DNA of 64,000 bases from contig JAKLJX010000005.1 in NCBI GenBank assembly GCA_023150945.1, forward strand, positions 78,629 to 142,628, in the 5' to 3' direction. Made by a program: the position numbers and the translations under genes. The notes beneath the pieces are model-generated. The model ran no database searches. It had not been told where the DNA came from and saw nothing but the letters and a program-made list of their open reading frames with translations. This document shows, one piece after another, positions 7,090 to 14,980 of the stretch. Positions within the stretch are counted from its first letter, which is position 1; every line of letters begins with the position of its first letter. This DNA is from a bacterium. Its GTDB lineage: Bacteria; Zhuqueibacterota; Zhuqueibacteria; Zhuqueibacterales; Zhuqueibacteraceae.

Positions 7090-8592
7090 ATGAACCTGTT
7101 CCGCACCAAAAACCTCGACCAGTTGACCCGCGACGCCGAGGCTACACGCATGAAGCGCTCGCTCGGCCCGGTCGACTTGATTTCGCTCGGCATTGGCGCC
7201 ATCATCGGCACCGGCATTTTTGCCGTCATCGGCACGGCAGTGGCCGGGGATGCCGTGCGTCCCGGCGCCGGTCCCGCGATCATGCTCTCCTTTGTGCTCA
7301 CCGCGGTTGCCTGCGCCTTTTCCGGCTTGTGTTACGCCGAGTTTGCCTCGTTGGTGCCGGTCTCGGGCAGTGCTTACACATATTCTTATGCCACTCTCGG
7401 CGAAGTCGTGGCGTGGATCATCGGCTGGGATTTGATCATCGAATACGCCATTGGCAACGTTGCGGTCGCGATTGGCTGGGCTGCCTATTTTCACCAAATG
7501 TGCGAGGGCCTCGGCCTGCATATTCCTGCCTGGCTCTCGGTGGATTATCGCTCCGCGGTGCAGGCGGCCGCGGCCGCGGCCAAAGCCGGCGGGCAAGTCG
7601 ATCCCTCCATTGCCCTGAACTATGAGGCGTGGCTCAACCATCCCACCATTCTCGGCATTCCCATCGTGTTCAATTTTCTCGCGGTGGCGATCGTGGCGCT
7701 GATCACGTGGGTCCTGGTGCTGGGCGCGAAGGAATCGGCGCGGGTCAACAACATCATGGTGGTGATCAAGCTCGTCATTCTGCTGTTCTTCATCTACGTG
7801 GGCGCGAAGTACGTCAAGCCGGAGCATTGGACGCCGTTCATGCCCAACGGCTTTTCCGGTGTGTGGACCGGCGCGAGCTTGATCTTTTTCGCCTATATCG
7901 GTTTTGATGCCATCTCCACCGCCGCGGAGGAATGCCGCAACCCGGGTCGCGACATGCCCATCGGCATCATCGGTTCGCTGGCGATTTGCACGCTGATCTA
8001 CGTGGTGGTGGCGGCGGTTTTGACCGGCATGATGCCGTGGGACAAGCTCGGCGTCGCAGATCCGCTCGCGGCGGCGCTGGCCTACGTCGGCTCCGATGCC
8101 GCTGCCGGCCTGGTGGCGTTCGGCGCGGTGATTTCCATGACCGCGGTGCTGCTCGTTTTTCAATACGGCCAGCCGCGCATCTTCTTTTCCATGTCACGCG
8201 ACGGTCTGCTGCCGCCTTACTTCGAAAAAATTCATCCCAAATACAAGACCCCACACAAAACCACCATCTGGACCGGCGTGGTGGTCGCAACCATCTCCGC
8301 GGTCGCCAACATCAACGAGATCGTGGAATTGACCAACATCGGCACGCTCTTCGCTTTTGCGCTGGTGTGCGCGGGCATCATCATTCTGCGCTACAAAGAT
8401 CCGCACCGGCCTCGCGCCTTCAGAACACCGCTGGTGCCGCTGGTGCCGCTACTCGGCATCGCCTCCTGCATTTACTTGATGGCCGGCCTGCCTTACGTTA
8501 CCTGGATCCGCTTCGGCCTGTGGCTGCTCGCCGGTTTGCTGCTCTATTTTGTCTATGGCTTCTGGCACAGCCAATTGCGCCGCCGGGGTTGA
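7090..8592 (+). CDS. APC-superfamily amino-acid permease, cationic amino acid transporter (CAT) type
   Basis: A 500-residue inner-membrane transporter with about 12 to 14 hydrophobic segments. The first helix carries the APC substrate/ion signature GIGAIIGTGIF (34-44), and FAYIGFDAISTAAEECRNPGRDMP near the middle is typical of the CAT/YfnA branch. These take up amino acids coupled to protons or exchange. ATG 7090 is the first in-frame ATG but has no clear Shine-Dalgarno; the bases just upstream belong to the short repeats flanking the S23 pseudogene, which may have displaced the original signal. A second APC permease follows 25 bases later, so the two are probably co-transcribed. The amino acid carried is not determinable. 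Confidence 0.9.
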   Translation: MNLFRTKNLDQLTRDAEATRMKRSLGPVDLISLGIGAIIGTGIFAVIGTAVAGDAVRPGAGPAIMLSFVLTAVACAFSGLCYAEFASLVPVSGSAYTYSYATLGEVVAWIIGWDLIIEYAIGNVAVAIGWAAYFHQMCEGLGLHIPAWLSVDYRSAVQAAAAAAKAGGQVDPSIALNYEAWLNHPTILGIPIVFNFLAVAIVALITWVLVLGAKESARVNNIMVVIKLVILLFFIYVGAKYVKPEHWTPFMPNGFSGVWTGASLIFFAYIGFDAISTAAEECRNPGRDMPIGIIGSLAICTLIYVVVAAVLTGMMPWDKLGVADPLAAALAYVGSDAAAGLVAFGAVISMTAVLLVFQYGQPRIFFSMSRDGLLPPYFEKIHPKYKTPHKTTIWTGVVVATISAVANINEIVELTNIGTLFAFALVCAGIIILRYKDPHRPRAFRTPLVPLVPLLGIASCIYLMAGLPYVTWIRFGLWLLAGLLLYFVYGFWHSQLRRRG

Positions 8593-8617
8593 TTTCGTTC
8601 AGCAAAGGAGACCAGCA

Positions 8618-10027
8618 ATGCAAGAACCAACGCCGCCAACCGCCGCGCAAAAGGAATCCGCGCCGACGGAGTTGCTGCGCGCCCTCGGCTTGCGCGAAGC
8701 CATTGCCATCAACATCGGTTGTGTGATTGGCTCCGGCATTTTTCTCGTGCCGGCAACCATTGCCGGCCATCTGCACGCCATGGGCCCGATTCTGCTGGTG
8801 TGGGTCGTGGCGGGATTGCTCACGCTCTTCGGCGCGCTGTCACTGGCCGAGCTGAGTTCCATTCTGCCGCGTGCCGGCGGCCCGTATGCTTATCTGCGGG
8901 AATCCTTCGGCAAGGTGTGGGGCTTTCTGTTTAGTTGGAATGATTTCTTCATCAACAAAGCAGCCTCGCTCGCCGCGGTTGCCATCGCCTTCACCACCTA
9001 TCTCGGCTATCTGGTTCCCGCCATCGGCCAAAGCCCGCCGTTTTACCAACCCGGCTGGACCATCTTCGGCCATCCTTTCACCTTCGGCTGGAGCCAGCTC
9101 GTCGCCATTGCCGTAATCGCGCTGGTGACCATCATCAACGTGCGCGGTGTGCAATTCGGCGGTTGGGTGATGAACATCTTCACCTCCGCGAAAGTAGCGG
9201 CCTTGGTGTTCTTGATTCTTGCGGTTTTCTTCTCCGGCGCGGGCAGCACGGCCAACATGCTGCCGTGGTGGCCGGAAAGCTGGAACCGCGAACTCACCGC
9301 CGCCTTCGGCCTGGCGATGGTCTCGGCGTTGTGGGCTTACGACGGCTGGGTTGACGTGACGCTCACCGCCGGTGAGATCAAAAACCCGACCCGCAACGTG
9401 CCGCTGGCCTTGCTCCTCAGCGTGCTGGTCATCATGGTGCTCTATTTGTTGGCGAATATCGCATACGCGCTGATCATCCCGATCCACGCCATGCCGGCTT
9501 CCACGCGCATTGCGGCGGACGTGGCGGCGCGCGCCATCGGACCGGCCGGCGCGGTCATCATCGTGGCCGGCATCATGTGCTCGACGTTCGGAACCGTCAA
9601 CGGCATGGCGCTGGCCGGCCCGCGCTCGATTTGGGTCACCGGGCATGACCGCGTCTTTGCGCCGGCGCTCGGCAAAGTGCATCCGCGCTTTCGTTCGCCG
9701 CATGTGGCCATCATCACCATCGGCGTGTGGGGAGGGCTGCTTACGCTCAGCGGCACGTATGATCAACTGGCCGCGTACGTGGTTTTTGGTTCGTGGTTTT
9801 TTTACGCCATGGCGGCGATCAGCGTGATTGCGTTGCGCCACAAGCTGCCGGACGCGCCGCGGCCCTACCGGGCGTGGGGCTATCCCCTCGTAACCTTGTT
9901 GTACACGCTGTTTGTCGGCTGGTTTTTGTACAACACGTTGCTCAACGATCCGCGCGATGCCTTGATCGGCATCGGATTGCTGGTTCTGGGATTGCCGTTC
10001 TACTATTACTGGACGCGGCAACGGTGA
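8618..10027 (+). CDS. APC-superfamily amino-acid permease (LAT/SteT-like)
   Basis: A 469-residue polytopic transporter. The first helix has the unwound Gly-rich motif INIGCVIGSGIFLVP (31-45), followed by LPRAGGPYAYLRESFG, both standard for the amino-acid/polyamine/organocation superfamily. WAYDGWVDVTLTAGEIKNPTRNVP in the middle matches the L-type or serine/threonine-exchanger branch rather than the CAT branch upstream. AAGGAG seven bases before ATG 8618 decides the start, although the frame is open further upstream. It is the last gene of the uptake block and ends 80 bases before a strong hairpin terminator. Confidence 0.9.
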   Translation: MQEPTPPTAAQKESAPTELLRALGLREAIAINIGCVIGSGIFLVPATIAGHLHAMGPILLVWVVAGLLTLFGALSLAELSSILPRAGGPYAYLRESFGKVWGFLFSWNDFFINKAASLAAVAIAFTTYLGYLVPAIGQSPPFYQPGWTIFGHPFTFGWSQLVAIAVIALVTIINVRGVQFGGWVMNIFTSAKVAALVFLILAVFFSGAGSTANMLPWWPESWNRELTAAFGLAMVSALWAYDGWVDVTLTAGEIKNPTRNVPLALLLSVLVIMVLYLLANIAYALIIPIHAMPASTRIAADVAARAIGPAGAVIIVAGIMCSTFGTVNGMALAGPRSIWVTGHDRVFAPALGKVHPRFRSPHVAIITIGVWGGLLTLSGTYDQLAAYVVFGSWFFYAMAAISVIALRHKLPDAPRPYRAWGYPLVTLLYTLFVGWFLYNTLLNDPRDALIGIGLLVLGLPFYYYWTRQR

Positions 10028-10107
10028 CCCCATTGCGAAGCTGAAAGCCGGAGAGTGCAAGATATATGGGTGGCGGCCTGGCCGCAGATTGGCAGAAAAG
10101 ACCCGCT

Positions 10108-10155
10108 CAAACAGACAGGCCAACGGATCAAGCGATCCGTTGGCCTGTCTGTTTT
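10108..10155. terminator. Perfect bidirectional intrinsic terminator
   Basis: Bases 10108-10128 pair without mismatch with 10133-10153 around the tetraloop AAGC, giving a 21-bp stem that ends in TTTTT on the plus strand and starts with AAA (a U-run on the other strand). It sits between the convergent permease gene and the exbD end, and can terminate both. Confidence 0.9.
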
Positions 10156-10232
10156 TCGCCCCCGCCCCGGCGCATTGCGCTCGCTGAGCCTGATGGCTTG
10201 CCTGCCGCCCGCCCAGCGAGGCGGCGCGAGCA

Positions 10233-10676
10233 TCAATTCCCGCTCGCCTCGGGAATCGTCGCGATCGCCAGCTTCTTTACGCCGGCCTGCTTGGCAATAT
10301 CCATCACCTTCACCACTTTGCCGTGCGGCACGTTTTCATCGGCGAACAGATGCAGCGTTGTCTGCGCAAGCTGGCTGGCTGCCGGTTGCAGCGCCGCAGG
10401 CAGGGTTTCCAGGGTCAGCTCCTGTTCATTCAAACGAATTCTGCCGTCTTTGAAGATGTAAAGGATGTAGGATTCCACCTGGGTGACGTCCGCGCTTTTG
10501 GCGCTGGGCAGATCCAGCTTCATGCCCGGCTGCTCGATGAAGGTCGAGCTGATGAAGAAGAACATCAGCAGCATGAATACGACATCGATCAACGAGGTGA
10601 TGTTGATGAACACGCGCCGGCCCGAACGCGCGCGTGTGGACGCGGCAAAGGAGAATTTGCTGTCGTAGAATTGCAT
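10233..10676 (-). CDS. exbD: ExbD/TolR-family biopolymer transport protein
   Basis: A 147-residue protein with one N-terminal membrane helix containing the conserved Asp (SLIDVVFMLLMFFF, about residues 28-41) that takes part in proton conduction, and a periplasmic domain ending in KLAIATIPEASGN. ExbD works with ExbB and TonB to power outer-membrane uptake. The ATG at 10676 has AGG a few bases upstream; a GTG two codons earlier is possible. It is the last gene of the cutA-MBL-tonB-exbB-exbD run, immediately after exbB. A TonB-dependent receptor is encoded 5 kb away. Confidence 0.92.
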   Translation of the reverse strand: MQFYDSKFSFAASTRARSGRRVFINITSLIDVVFMLLMFFFISSTFIEQPGMKLDLPSAKSADVTQVESYILYIFKDGRIRLNEQELTLETLPAALQPAASQLAQTTLHLFADENVPHGKVVKVMDIAKQAGVKKLAIATIPEASGN

Positions 10677-10689
10677 AGGCACCTATGAA

Positions 10690-11346
10690 TCAAGCAGCGG
10701 CTGCCTGGCCCGCACGCGGTGGGTCGCCGGCGGGCGTGAAGGCGCGGATTTTGAGCAGGAGCGCCGAAGTCTGGTCTTCGATATCCAACACCAAATCTTC
10801 CGCGCGCTTGGTGAAGTAATTGTAAACGGCCAGGGCCGGAATGCCGATCGCCAAACCCACGATGGTGGTGATCAACGCCTCCGAAATGCCGCCCGCCAAT
10901 GCCGCCGCCTGGCCCACGCCCATCTGGCTGATCACCTTGAAGATCTTCAGAATGCCGAGCACGGTGCCGAACAGCCCGAGCAACGGCGAAATCGCGGCGA
11001 CCGTTTCCAGGGCCACCAGGCCGCGCTCGAGCGCGCGGACTTCCTGGCGGCCGCGATCAATGATGATCTCCTTCATCTGCTCATGGGGCAGGCTGCGATG
11101 CTCCAGCGCGGTGCGAATGATGTTGGACAGCGGCCCGTTGTGCTTCTGGCAGACCGACAAGACCAGGTCCACGTCCTGCGGCGAAGAAATGCTCTCGATC
11201 ACCGACACCACTTCGGGCGTGAGAACCTTCCGGCGCCGCAGGCTCAGGAGTTTTTCGATGATCACCGCCACGCCGACCAGGGAACACAGGCCGAGCGGGA
11301 ACATGGTGATGCCGCCTTGCTGCAGAAAATGCCAAACCGTTTGCAT
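10690..11346 (-). CDS. exbB: ExbB/TolQ/MotA-family proton channel protein
   Basis: A 218-residue inner-membrane protein. The first helix (FPLGLCSLVGVAVIIEKLL) is followed by a long cytoplasmic loop, then AISPLLGLFGTVLGIL and ISEALITTIVGLAIGIPALAVY, the two conserved channel helices with their Gly-Thr residues. I placed the start at ATG 11346 because AAAGGA lies just upstream; an in-frame start nine codons earlier lacks such a signal. With ExbD it forms the proton-driven motor that energises TonB. Confidence 0.93.
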   Translation of the reverse strand: MQTVWHFLQQGGITMFPLGLCSLVGVAVIIEKLLSLRRRKVLTPEVVSVIESISSPQDVDLVLSVCQKHNGPLSNIIRTALEHRSLPHEQMKEIIIDRGRQEVRALERGLVALETVAAISPLLGLFGTVLGILKIFKVISQMGVGQAAALAGGISEALITTIVGLAIGIPALAVYNYFTKRAEDLVLDIEDQTSALLLKIRAFTPAGDPPRAGQAAAA

Positions 11347-11369
11347 AGTTCCTTTCCAGGTGGAGGCCA

Positions 11370-12359
11370 TCACGGCCGGATGACGGTGTATTCGAAATGC
11401 GCCGTGATCTCGAGATAAGGCTCGGGAAAATTCTCCGGCAGCTTGCGGAAGGGCGCGGAAAGCTGCACCGCGCGCACGCTCGTTTTCATCAGCGACTCGT
11501 GGCCGTTGAAGTTGAGCACCTCCAGCGTTTGCAGCGTGCCGTCCGGATAAATGCGGAAGCGCAATTGCGTCTTGCCGCTGATCAAGCCCATGTGGGTGAA
11601 AGCCGGCGGCGGAAAGATATTCTCATAGATGCGCCGCCGCAGCCACAACAGATAGGGCGCAAATTCCCACTCATAAGTGTTGAGGGAAAAATCGCCGAGC
11701 GCCTGCGCGCGTGTGGCTTGCTGGTCATGTCCGGGTGAAACTTCGCTCTCGGCAGCCGGAGAGTGAGGCGCATTCTTGCCGGTCAGCATTTCCCGGCGAA
11801 AACTGGCAGCGCCGAAGTAAAAGGGTTGTTCAGAGGGAGTCGCGGCACTGGCTTCGGCAGCATTGCCTCCCGCGGGTTCGGGCGGTGACGCCGTTTGCCG
11901 CGGCGGAGAAGCGGGACGCTGCGATTGCAGCAAGCCTTTGGAATATGCTTCGCCCAGCGGCAGGTTTTCCGGCGCCTCTGGATTTTGGGCCTCGGCATTC
12001 TTGTCGGAGGCGAACTTGGGCTCGTCCGCCGGTTGTTCACGCCGCGCTGACTCCGGCGCTTCCACCACTTCCCGCGGCCGGTCTTCATCAAAAGTCAATT
12101 CGATGACTGCGGGCACCGAGCTGACCCTTTGCGCTGCCGCCAGAATCCACCCGGCAGCCGCGGCCCAGCTCGTGAGCAGAAACGCGATGAGATGAATGAG
12201 CAGAGAAGCGGCCAGCGCCCATTGCACCGGTTTGTTGCGAAAAGATGTGGACAGGGCTTGCACAGGGTTTTCAGCAGAGCGTGGGAAACCAGCAGAGATT
12301 TGCGCTGAGTTTTGTCTTCGCGGCAGGCCGCGGGCGATGCCGGTGCTGCGGGATGACAA
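11370..12359 (-). CDS. TonB-like energy transducer
   Basis: About 329 residues: a cytoplasmic stretch, one membrane anchor near residues 47-75 (ALAASLLIHLIAFLLTSW), a long Pro/Ala/Glu-rich periplasmic spacer, and a C-terminal TonB/TolA-like domain (TQLRFRIYPDGTLQTLEVLN ... YLEITAHFEY). It should transmit energy from ExbB/ExbD to outer-membrane receptors. The TTG at 12359 lies four bases after the stop of the MBL gene, with GTGAGG just ahead, consistent with coupled translation. A downstream GTG inside the cytoplasmic stretch is an alternative, so the first 35 residues are uncertain. The spacer lacks the long Glu-Pro/Lys-Pro runs of E. coli TonB. Confidence 0.8.
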   Translation of the reverse strand: MSSRSTGIARGLPRRQNSAQISAGFPRSAENPVQALSTSFRNKPVQWALAASLLIHLIAFLLTSWAAAAGWILAAAQRVSSVPAVIELTFDEDRPREVVEAPESARREQPADEPKFASDKNAEAQNPEAPENLPLGEAYSKGLLQSQRPASPPRQTASPPEPAGGNAAEASAATPSEQPFYFGAASFRREMLTGKNAPHSPAAESEVSPGHDQQATRAQALGDFSLNTYEWEFAPYLLWLRRRIYENIFPPPAFTHMGLISGKTQLRFRIYPDGTLQTLEVLNFNGHESLMKTSVRAVQLSAPFRKLPENFPEPYLEITAHFEYTVIRP

Positions 12360-12363
12360 AACC

Positions 12364-13164
12364 TCACAGCGTTAGACGATCCAAATCGCCGGCAAGTTTG
12401 ACCTCGCCGGAAAAGAATTCCCGGCATTGCGCCACCACCGGCGCTGCGAGGCTCTCCGGATACAAATGCGACAGCAGCACCCGCCGGCAATTGGCAGCCC
12501 GTGCGATTTCTCCAACTTCGCCGGCCGTCAAATGATTCGCCAGGCCCTGGCCGTTGGGAAACGAACACTCGGCGATCAACACCTCCGCCTCGGCGGCCAA
12601 CTTTGCGATTTCTGGACAGGGGCCGGTATCGCCGGTGTAGGCCAGCACTGCACTGCCGGCTTGCAGACGGTAGCCGTTGGCCGGCACGCCGTGATTCATC
12701 GGCAAAGTGTGCACCTGCCAGGGGCCGGCTTGAAACGTTTGGGCCGACACCTCCTGCACGTGAATGGGAACGACAATGTTGTCAATCCACTTGCCGTAAA
12801 GAACCGCCAAGCCTTCGTAGAAATTCCGGAGGCCGGGCGGGCCATACAAGTGCAGCGGCCGATCCTGCCGCTGTTTGCCTTCGCCGTGCAACGCCCACAG
12901 CAGCGGCGGCAGATCGGCGATGTGATCGAGGTGAAGATGGGTGATCAAAATCGCATCGACCGCGATCAGCGGCAAGCCGGCCTCCAATCCACGGCGAATC
13001 ACGCCGTCGCCGCAATCCAACAGCAGGAGGTGATCATCGCACCTCAGGGCATAGCCCGCCATGCTGCGCTCGGGCAGCAACACCCGCGTGCCTGAGCCCA
13101 ACACCGTGAGCGTGATCGTGTGCGCGATTTCGGGCGGGGCGGATTCTGCCAGCGTTGCGGCCAT
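12364..13164 (-). CDS. MBL-fold metallo-hydrolase (RNase Z-like branch)
   Basis: A 266-residue metallo-beta-lactamase-fold hydrolase. The metal-binding motif is THLHLDH (HxHxDH), with further ligands in TLPMNHG, YTGDTGP and a late SHLYP. The opening LTVLGSGTRVLLPERSMAGYAL resembles RNase Z- and arylsulfatase-type members, but the RNase Z exosite arm is not apparent, so tRNA 3' processing should not be assumed. ATG 13164 lies four bases after the cutA stop. The link with cutA and tonB may simply be co-transcription. Confidence 0.85.
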   Translation of the reverse strand: MAATLAESAPPEIAHTITLTVLGSGTRVLLPERSMAGYALRCDDHLLLLDCGDGVIRRGLEAGLPLIAVDAILITHLHLDHIADLPPLLWALHGEGKQRQDRPLHLYGPPGLRNFYEGLAVLYGKWIDNIVVPIHVQEVSAQTFQAGPWQVHTLPMNHGVPANGYRLQAGSAVLAYTGDTGPCPEIAKLAAEAEVLIAECSFPNGQGLANHLTAGEVGEIARAANCRRVLLSHLYPESLAAPVVAQCREFFSGEVKLAGDLDRLTL

Positions 13165-13167
13165 GGC

Positions 13168-13515
13168 TCAGCCCACCGGGTGCGGCTTCACTTCGGCCAC
13201 CAGCCAGCGCAGATAGTCTTCCGCGCCCGCGACGATGGGCAGGGCGATGATCTCCGGCACTTGGTAGGAATGATGTGCCTGCACGGTGGCGATCAATTCC
13301 TGCAGCAGCGGCCGCGTGGTCTTGATGATCAACAGCACCTCTTCCTGCTCGTCGATTTTGCCCTGCCACCAGAAGAACGAACGAATGCCGGGCAAGACAT
13401 TGACGCAGGCTGCGAGCCGCTGTCCGACGATCAAGTTTGCGAGCTTTGCGCCTTCTTCGGCATTGGCGGCAGTGACCAGCACCACCAGCTTGTCGTTGAG
13501 ATTTTCCATTGCCAT
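13168..13515 (-). CDS. cutA: CutA-type divalent-cation tolerance protein
   Basis: A 115-residue protein of typical CutA length. Diagnostic segments are VLVTAANAEEGAKLANLIV, LAACVNVLPGIRSFFWWQGKI, EEVLLIIKTT and YQVPEIIALPI. CutA forms very stable trimers related to PII signalling proteins; its link to copper tolerance in E. coli is genetic and its molecular role is unsettled. It is the first gene of the minus-strand run that ends with exbD. Two in-frame ATGs (13515 and 13509) are possible starts. Confidence 0.93.
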   Translation of the reverse strand: MAMENLNDKLVVLVTAANAEEGAKLANLIVGQRLAACVNVLPGIRSFFWWQGKIDEQEEVLLIIKTTRPLLQELIATVQAHHSYQVPEIIALPIVAGAEDYLRWLVAEVKPHPVG

Positions 13516-13611
13516 CTTTCAGCACGCCGTGTCCTGCTGACCCTTCGGCTCTTCTACGAATGATCACTCGCAGGAAAGAAGAATCTTATTGAAGGCGGTC
13601 GCCGGTTCGGG

Positions 13612-13630
13612 GCGAGACCCGCGGTCTCGC
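13612..13630 (-). terminator. Hairpin downstream of the membrane-protein gene
   Basis: GCGAGACC (13612-13619) and GGTCTCGC (13623-13630) form an 8-bp stem with a three-base loop just after the 13642 stop codon. No U-run follows immediately, so its strength as a terminator is uncertain. Confidence 0.4.
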
Positions 13631-13641
13631 GGGGTGAGGCG

Positions 13642-14535
13642 TCAGCGTATCCAGCTCGCCGGCAGGAACCGCCGCGTGAAATGCCACATGGTGAAGCATT
13701 CCACGGCAAAGGCCATGAAGCCGAGATAGCCGTAGAGCGGCATCTCGAAAAGCTTCGGTTTGTTGAAATAGGGCACCGTGTAGACCCATTTCGCGCCGGC
13801 CCAAAAATTCCAGAATTCCCAGAGAAAACCGCAAATCAATCCGGCGGCAAACAGCGTCAACAAGGTGCTCAATGAGCGCTGTTCCAGCTCGCGCAACAGC
13901 GAAGGCAGGCCCATGCGATAATTCAGCGGATCGAGCAGGAAGATGAAGCCGATCCACACCAAGACAAACAGGTAGCGGGCCGTTGTCGCCGGCAGAATCA
14001 ATGGCACCGTGCAGCAGAGAAATCCGAGAATGACGAACAGGCGCAGCACACTGGCCGGCAGAACCAGGGGCGTGGCGGTTGCGCCTTTCAATTTCGCCTC
14101 GCGAAACAGCCCGTGTGCCTGCAGCAGGTCGTGGGTCATCAAAATGCCGGGATAGATCGTGGCAAACGACCAGATGAAACCAATGAAGCGAAGGGTGAGA
14201 TTCTCGGGAAGATTCACATAGGCCCAGTTGCGCAGGTGCAGGTTGTAGCCTTCGAACATGAACCAGTAAATCACCGAAAAGAAGGCCATCGCCCCGAATT
14301 CGCGGGCATGAGCGAAGATGAAGGACTCGCCCCGCTGTTTGAGCAGCAGCGCGTCGAGCAACAGGAGATAGCCCGTCCATTGCACCGGCGTGAACCAAAC
14401 CCACACCGGGTTGACTTTGGCAAACATGAGGATTTGGCCGGCAAGCATGATGGCGAGGCCCAGCAGACCGTGCCAGGGAAGCGGCAAGCGCCGCGTGCGC
14501 GTCAAGGTATGGGCGCCGACCGAAGGAGGGGGCAT
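13642..14535 (-). CDS. Polytopic inner-membrane protein of unknown function
   Basis: A 297-residue protein with about seven or eight hydrophobic segments. I do not recognise a named family. Notable conserved-looking blocks are FFSVIYWFMFEGYNLHLRNW in the middle and LWEFWNFWAGAKWVYTVPYF followed by EMPLYGYLGF near the C-terminus, rich in Trp, Tyr and Phe. The latter superficially recalls lycopene-cyclase-domain proteins (aromatic plus PLEE or EMP motifs), but the acidic pairs of that family are missing. The start lies seven bases downstream of the stop of the small upstream gene, so the two form an operon. Confidence 0.75.
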   Translation of the reverse strand: MPPPSVGAHTLTRTRRLPLPWHGLLGLAIMLAGQILMFAKVNPVWVWFTPVQWTGYLLLLDALLLKQRGESFIFAHAREFGAMAFFSVIYWFMFEGYNLHLRNWAYVNLPENLTLRFIGFIWSFATIYPGILMTHDLLQAHGLFREAKLKGATATPLVLPASVLRLFVILGFLCCTVPLILPATTARYLFVLVWIGFIFLLDPLNYRMGLPSLLRELEQRSLSTLLTLFAAGLICGFLWEFWNFWAGAKWVYTVPYFNKPKLFEMPLYGYLGFMAFAVECFTMWHFTRRFLPASWIR

Positions 14536-14541
14536 GGCAGC

Positions 14542-14826
14542 CTAGTTCAGGAATTCGGGTGAGCGGGACATGCGCTCGGATATGATGCGGTTGAAGCGGC
14601 TGCGATAGATCATCTCAAAAACCGCTTCCTTGTCCGGAAAAAGCATGAGGGCAAAGCGTTTGGTCAGATGGATCAACCGGCAGGCTTGCACCACGGAAAC
14701 CGAGGGGCTCGCCAGCAACAGGCAAATCAAATCCGCCACCCGGGAAAGCTGCCAAGCTTTCTGGCGTTCTTCCTGCACGGCGCGATCGCCGGCATGGGGT
14801 TGATTCGGTTTTCGGGCATCGGTCAT
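14542..14826 (-). CDS. Small hypothetical protein (94 residues)
   Basis: I do not recognise this protein. It is polar at the N-terminus (MTDARKPNQPHAGDRAV) and then predicted mostly helical, with a mildly hydrophobic segment (VADLICLLLASPSVSVVQACRLIHL) that could be a buried helix pair. It is linked to the downstream membrane-protein gene by a seven-base gap. The start codon lies back-to-back with the divergent exported-protein gene region, so the two transcripts share a short control region. The support is the open frame, operon position and codon use like its neighbours. Confidence 0.5.
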   Translation of the reverse strand: MTDARKPNQPHAGDRAVQEERQKAWQLSRVADLICLLLASPSVSVVQACRLIHLTKRFALMLFPDKEAVFEMIYRSRFNRIISERMSRSPEFLN

Positions 14827-14980
14827 GATGAAGCCACCTTGTTTGCGATTTCCACAACGGCCAGCGAAGTATAAAGTTTGCTTGCAAGAAAGGCAAGAGA
14901 TTCTTTACTTGGAACGGGCCTGCCTGCCGGCCGGTATAACAGGGCGATTGTGGAAACGAATGGTTGGTGCCTGGATTGGA

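Noticed and set aside
13642-14535. A second lycopene-cyclase-domain protein
   Set aside because: Aromatic C-terminal motifs look superficially similar, but the paired acidic motifs of the family are missing and it is not linked to the pigment genes.
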